Source: CAZXVW01 sp964644025
Lineage (GTDB): Bacteria > Acidobacteriota > Terriglobia > Bryobacterales > Bryobacteraceae
Direction: 5' to 3'
Assembly (NCBI GenBank): GCA_964644025.1
Contig: CAZXVW010000166.1
Location: forward strand, 1 to 9,547
Length of the DNA: 9,547 nucleotides
The stretch's first letter is position 1. Every line of letters begins with the position of its first letter. The notes beneath the pieces are model-generated. The model was given only the letters and a program-made list of their open reading frames with translations. It did no database searches and was not told where the DNA came from. This document shows positions 7,201 to 9,547 of the stretch, in pieces. Both the position numbers and the translations under genes were made by a program.

Positions 7201-8160
7201 GAGCTGTCGCCGCTCACGCGGTGGACGATCGGCGGCGCCTCGGGCAACGCGCTGGACGAGGACGTCCCCGGGCAACCCGTGTTTGGATTGTATCCGACCG
7301 GACAGGGAACCGTTGAGCTGGTGGGGGTCGGATTCACCGACCTGGCCAACACGCGCAGCGTTCAGGCGGGAACGCTTACCGTCCATTACTGGAACGAGCT
7401 GAACGGCCCGACGCAGGCGTCGTTGGGCGTGGCGCTGGCCGCCGGCGACACCATCGTGGAATTGGACAGCCCCGGTCCGGGATACGTGGGTGCGCTGCTC
7501 CAGATCGAGGCAGAGGTGGTCGTCGTGGAGGAGGTTCTCGACGGCGGGCTCCGGTATGAAGTGACGCGCGGCTCGCACGGAACCTCGCCGGCGGATCATG
7601 CGGCCGGCGCGCCCGTCTATCACCTGGACCGGAAAGTCTTTGTGGTTCCGTTCGTCCGGGACTTCTTCGGCAGCCCGGCAAGCGGGAGTTTCAGCTACCC
7701 CATTTTCCTGCCGGACGTGCGGATTGCCGCGGCTGAGATGTTCGTCACCAATGCGCGGGGCAACAGCGAGACGGCGCGGAACAGTTTCACGGCCACGGTT
7801 GACCAGGGGTTGCGGACGCTTTCCGGCGGCCAGCTTTCCATTCAAGTGGACGGCTATCTGGCGATTGAGTCCGATGCGGCGCCGCCGCTGGTGATTGAAG
7901 ACGCTCACTCGGTCCGGGACGTGTTTGCCGTGGTGCAGCAAGCGCCAACGGGGGCGCCCATCGAGCTGCAGCTCCGGCAGGACGGGGAACCATACTGCAG
8001 TCTCACGATTCCCGCCGGGGAAACCATGTCCAACGTGGTCGACGGGTTTGGCTTGCCGCCGCTGGGCGAGAAGTCCGAGGTGACGCTGGACGTGGTTTCA
8101 GTGGGCCAGACGGCGGAGACGACTCCCGGCAGCGACTTAACGGTGACGATCCGGTTGTAA
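4225..8160 (+). CDS. Tail tip protein: gpL-like Fe-S domain fused to gpJ-like hub
   Basis: This 1311-residue protein probably forms the tail tip and host-recognition hub. Residues 1-240 resemble lambda gpL/DUF2163-type tip proteins, with four cysteines at 156, 185, 207 and 214 (CPW, CGY, SCDY, AQC) before RFGGIEFLP; the last two are seven apart, matching my memory of the lambda gpL iron-sulfur ligands. Residues about 264-655 carry gpJ-type hallmarks: VPLVYGTAW (about 268-276), FSNNPAWVLLDLLRRCGW (404-421), and GLKPGDLITITY (about 635-646). A fibronectin-III-like domain follows (about 755-862, LYYAVSAVDADGNESG and FHVYRG), then further beta modules and a C-terminal domain (about 1215-1311) ending in LTVTIRL. 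AGGAG at 4211-4215 precedes the ATG by 9 bases. No NlpC/P60-type (gpK) peptidase or gpI is encoded between the L-like and J-like parts. Confidence 0.82.
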   Translation: MGTISTLKEQEVLDTPLLLFDCELTSGAMEHWSTHAVQHDGAAYEARVLRHNVFETRSLSDDGIDAVAKVSLTLANADSHFSQIARNTGWKGAKLTVRFLFFDLAGGAATSEELVLFRGVANPPDEINEASIRLTFSNRLGLQRVLLPEIRIQKRCPWTFPGTEEQRAEAITGGSKGKFSPFFRCGYSAGIEGGAGNLNGDVPFTSCDYTRAQCEQRGMFRQDDAGNPTRRFGGIEFLPATILVRSYGEQDRHWSAPVENQARYNDFVPLVYGTAWYEPPIVFARNDGNLTRMEVLLGMGEIEDLVKVLVNGVEIPEGQAGADMTSTGWFNLVSHGNRTGDFNYDFCDGAGNPVGDPYGSMAYVSVVVPNRISEGRSLPRVEVLLKGLRLDTYDADGTYLGAEFSNNPAWVLLDLLRRCGWSPEEMDLASFARTAQYCGELIPATDLHGNPVQVPRYQCNLVVRKRRSAADLVRGVRNGSGLYLTYGAGGRLQLCAEASFAIQQPTKPEGSNSTEEFNGGWPAYEFGDGTSGFSGLLRKENGEPSVRLWSRPTADSPNRYSVEFQDEFNEYQQDSLSLVDIDDALQAGQEVSARLSALGIPNFHQAARMIRRQLDKGIRGNLFVEFETSVRGIGLKPGDLITITYLKEGFQRQPFRVVKVAAGANHRTSVVTCQLHDDAWYTDAAPAEAGGSVARRQRGGEVGLPRPLMGAVIDADGHAQFAITEKASEQSDGSAMVTLEVGFLAPARPGNSSAEIPLLSLAPAVDTSGGSIPGGQTLYYAVSAVDADGNESGLSFVVKATIPAGADTNAVTLTGLSFSEATAGFHVYRGANPSQLYRIASEEAVASEFQDTGLEATLAAPPDENYDHAKFRWRFELVPEYQATAYSANTVGSSSLQMIPNEHAGMVVRITRGKGAGQERSVLSNDANSLTVTPGWDVEPDTTSYFVVAESSWHDGAAGVTSPVEFEVPNRQGMTVHVSGRSVNVLGRECAYELSPLTRWTIGGASGNALDEDVPGQPVFGLYPTGQGTVELVGVGFTDLANTRSVQAGTLTVHYWNELNGPTQASLGVALAAGDTIVELDSPGPGYVGALLQIEAEVVVVEEVLDGGLRYEVTRGSHGTSPADHAAGAPVYHLDRKVFVVPFVRDFFGSPASGSFSYPIFLPDVRIAAAEMFVTNARGNSETARNSFTATVDQGLRTLSGGQLSIQVDGYLAIESDAAPPLVIEDAHSVRDVFAVVQQAPTGAPIELQLRQDGEPYCSLTIPAGETMSNVVDGFGLPPLGEKSEVTLDVVSVGQTAETTPGSDLTVTIRL

Positions 8161-8169
8161 AGAGGAGCG

Positions 8170-9547
8170 ATGGCGGAGACGCTCGAAAAACTGAGACCCG
8201 ACCGCGACCTGCAATGCTACTTCGAGCGGCCGTCGGCGGTCGCCGCCATGCACCACGCCACGGCGTCGGGTTTCCAGGTCAGCGGCGCCTGGCGCCAGCA
8301 GTTCGACTGGGTGGTGATCGAGTGGAGCCGGGACAACGTCTTTGAACACCCGATGTTCCGTTACCTGCCCGACGGTGATCTCAGCGGCCTCACGCTTTCC
8401 TACGAAGAAACGCGCACCAACTGCATCCCGATGGACTCCGACCTTTATCCGACCGTGGACTGGCCCTACCTGCGCGTGTGGGCTGATGCCGGCGACGGGG
8501 AGGAGTTCTACCAGGTTCGCCTGAAAGACTACGCCGAACCGGTGGCGGGCGACTACACGCCGGCCTGGGCCGAGATGGAGTTGCAGGGGACGCCCACCAC
8601 GGGCGATTACGTCGGGCTCTCATTTCTCGGAGAAAATCACACTTACCAGCTTTATGCCGTGGACACGCTGGAGACCGCCGTGCAGGCGCTGGTGGACAGC
8701 GTAAACACGTTTTCCACCCAAATGGTGGCCAGCCGGGAGGGAACGACAATCCGGCTCACTTACGTCGGAGAGGGCCAGTCGTTGAGCACGAGTACGACAG
8801 GGGCGAACGGCAACCGGTTGGGTGTTTACGGGTTTGTCTCCGGAGCCGGCAGCGAGTTCTGGAGTCCCTGGTGGCAGCGGTTTTCCGGCGGTGTTTCGCC
8901 CTCCCGGTGGCGCGTGACGCTGCCGTTTGACTCCCTGGTGGCGATTGACGGCCGCGCGGTGCCGATGAATGCAGTGCGGAAGATGCGGTGGACTTACGCC
9001 GCGGCGCTGCAGGCCGGGGCATACGAGCGCAGCGAGTTCGCCGTCGAGATTACGAACTGGACCGTTACCGGCGCTAACCGGGCCTACCAGGTCGCCGGGC
9101 CGGGGAGCCGGCGGATCGAGGACAACGCACCGGAGGTGCATTATTCCGGCGACTGGTCGGCGTCGAAAGGGAACTTCTCCGGCGGAACGATCCATTTCAC
9201 CGACACCCCCTCGGCGGCGGTGAGCTGCCAATACCGGGCCAACGGCGCGCATTCGCTGTACCTGGGTACGCGATCGACCTTCAACGGCGCGGAGATCACG
9301 ATCACGGTTGATGAGGAGCCCGCGCAGATCGAGAACTTGCTGATCGCCGGTGAGGACGTGCTCCGGCGCATTCCGCTGGGAGTGTTCGGCGCCGGAACCC
9401 ACTCGGTGACCGTGACGCATTCCGGTGCGGCGGGGGAGCATTTCTATTTTGATTTTCTGGAAATCGCCCAACCGGCGGCCGAACTGCCGGCGCTCGGCGG
9501 GAACCAGAAACTGGCGCTGGCGACGGATTGGGACACGGATCACTCGC
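8170..9547 (+). CDS. Tail tip-associated, probable receptor-binding/fibre protein (3' end missing)
   Basis: The frame is open from an ATG at 8170, preceded by AGAGGAG (8161-8167) and 9 bases after the hub gene, to the window edge, giving 459 residues without a stop. There is no signal peptide. The N-terminal third (about 1-145) is rich in Trp/Tyr and acidic residues and is unassigned. Residues about 150-200 look like a small beta module seen in phage structural proteins (a strand with Tyr, then DTLETAVQALVDSVN, then TTIRLTY). A block around MRWTYAAALQAGAYERSEF and EITNWTVTG (about 270-299) follows. Residues about 320-435 resemble a galactose-binding-like jelly roll (HSLYLGTR, then VTVTHSGAAGEHFYFDFLEI). 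Position last after the hub plus this domain suggests host-surface binding. The missing C-terminus could hold an enzymatic domain. Confidence 0.75.
   Translation, partial: MAETLEKLRPDRDLQCYFERPSAVAAMHHATASGFQVSGAWRQQFDWVVIEWSRDNVFEHPMFRYLPDGDLSGLTLSYEETRTNCIPMDSDLYPTVDWPYLRVWADAGDGEEFYQVRLKDYAEPVAGDYTPAWAEMELQGTPTTGDYVGLSFLGENHTYQLYAVDTLETAVQALVDSVNTFSTQMVASREGTTIRLTYVGEGQSLSTSTTGANGNRLGVYGFVSGAGSEFWSPWWQRFSGGVSPSRWRVTLPFDSLVAIDGRAVPMNAVRKMRWTYAAALQAGAYERSEFAVEITNWTVTGANRAYQVAGPGSRRIEDNAPEVHYSGDWSASKGNFSGGTIHFTDTPSAAVSCQYRANGAHSLYLGTRSTFNGAEITITVDEEPAQIENLLIAGEDVLRRIPLGVFGAGTHSVTVTHSGAAGEHFYFDFLEIAQPAAELPALGGNQKLALATDWDTDHS

Overview
The window is a tightly packed, single-strand (+) block of tail morphogenesis genes from a long-tailed (siphovirus-type) prophage, phage or phage-derived particle. 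Eight gene products can be supported, with gaps of 1-15 bases or short overlaps between them and no antisense gene, RNA gene, insertion sequence or CRISPR array. The DNA is GC-rich with strong G/C third-position bias, which explains the long but meaningless antisense frames. The host cannot be proven from the window. The style of the proteins reminds me of tail clusters in GC-rich soil bacteria such as Acidobacteriota (Bryobacterales/Solibacter-like), but that is a low-confidence impression.

Layout: (1) 2-427, 3' part of a small protein in the tail-terminator/tail-completion position; (2) 443-1612, major tail tube protein; (3) 1584-1982, tail assembly chaperone 'G'; (4) 1979-2314, a 'T' extension with no convincing start of its own, reached by a -1 ribosomal frameshift at a textbook A AAA AAC heptamer at 1973-1979; (5) 2298-3053, a very short tape-measure-like protein; (6) 3060-3419, a distal-tail (Dit)/lambda gpM/DUF2460-like protein; (7) 3421-4218, a paralogue of gene 6 with a carbohydrate-binding-like module inserted into it; (8) 4225-8160, a 1311-residue protein that looks like a fusion of a lambda gpL-type Fe-S tail-tip protein with a gpJ-type hub/host-specificity protein; (9) 8170 to the window end, an incomplete tip-distal, probably receptor-binding or fibre protein.

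The genes follow the canonical assembly order: terminator, tube, G/G-T chaperones that load the tape measure, tape measure, distal ring, tip/hub, adhesin. The most notable points are the frameshift site, the duplicated Dit-like pair in which one copy has gained a sugar-binding insert, the L-J fusion with a four-cysteine motif, and the very short tape measure. Together these suggest a short flexible tail with elaborate tip adhesion. Head, packaging, lysis, integrase and regulatory genes lie outside the window, so a complete prophage, a gene-transfer-agent-like particle and a tailocin cannot be told apart.
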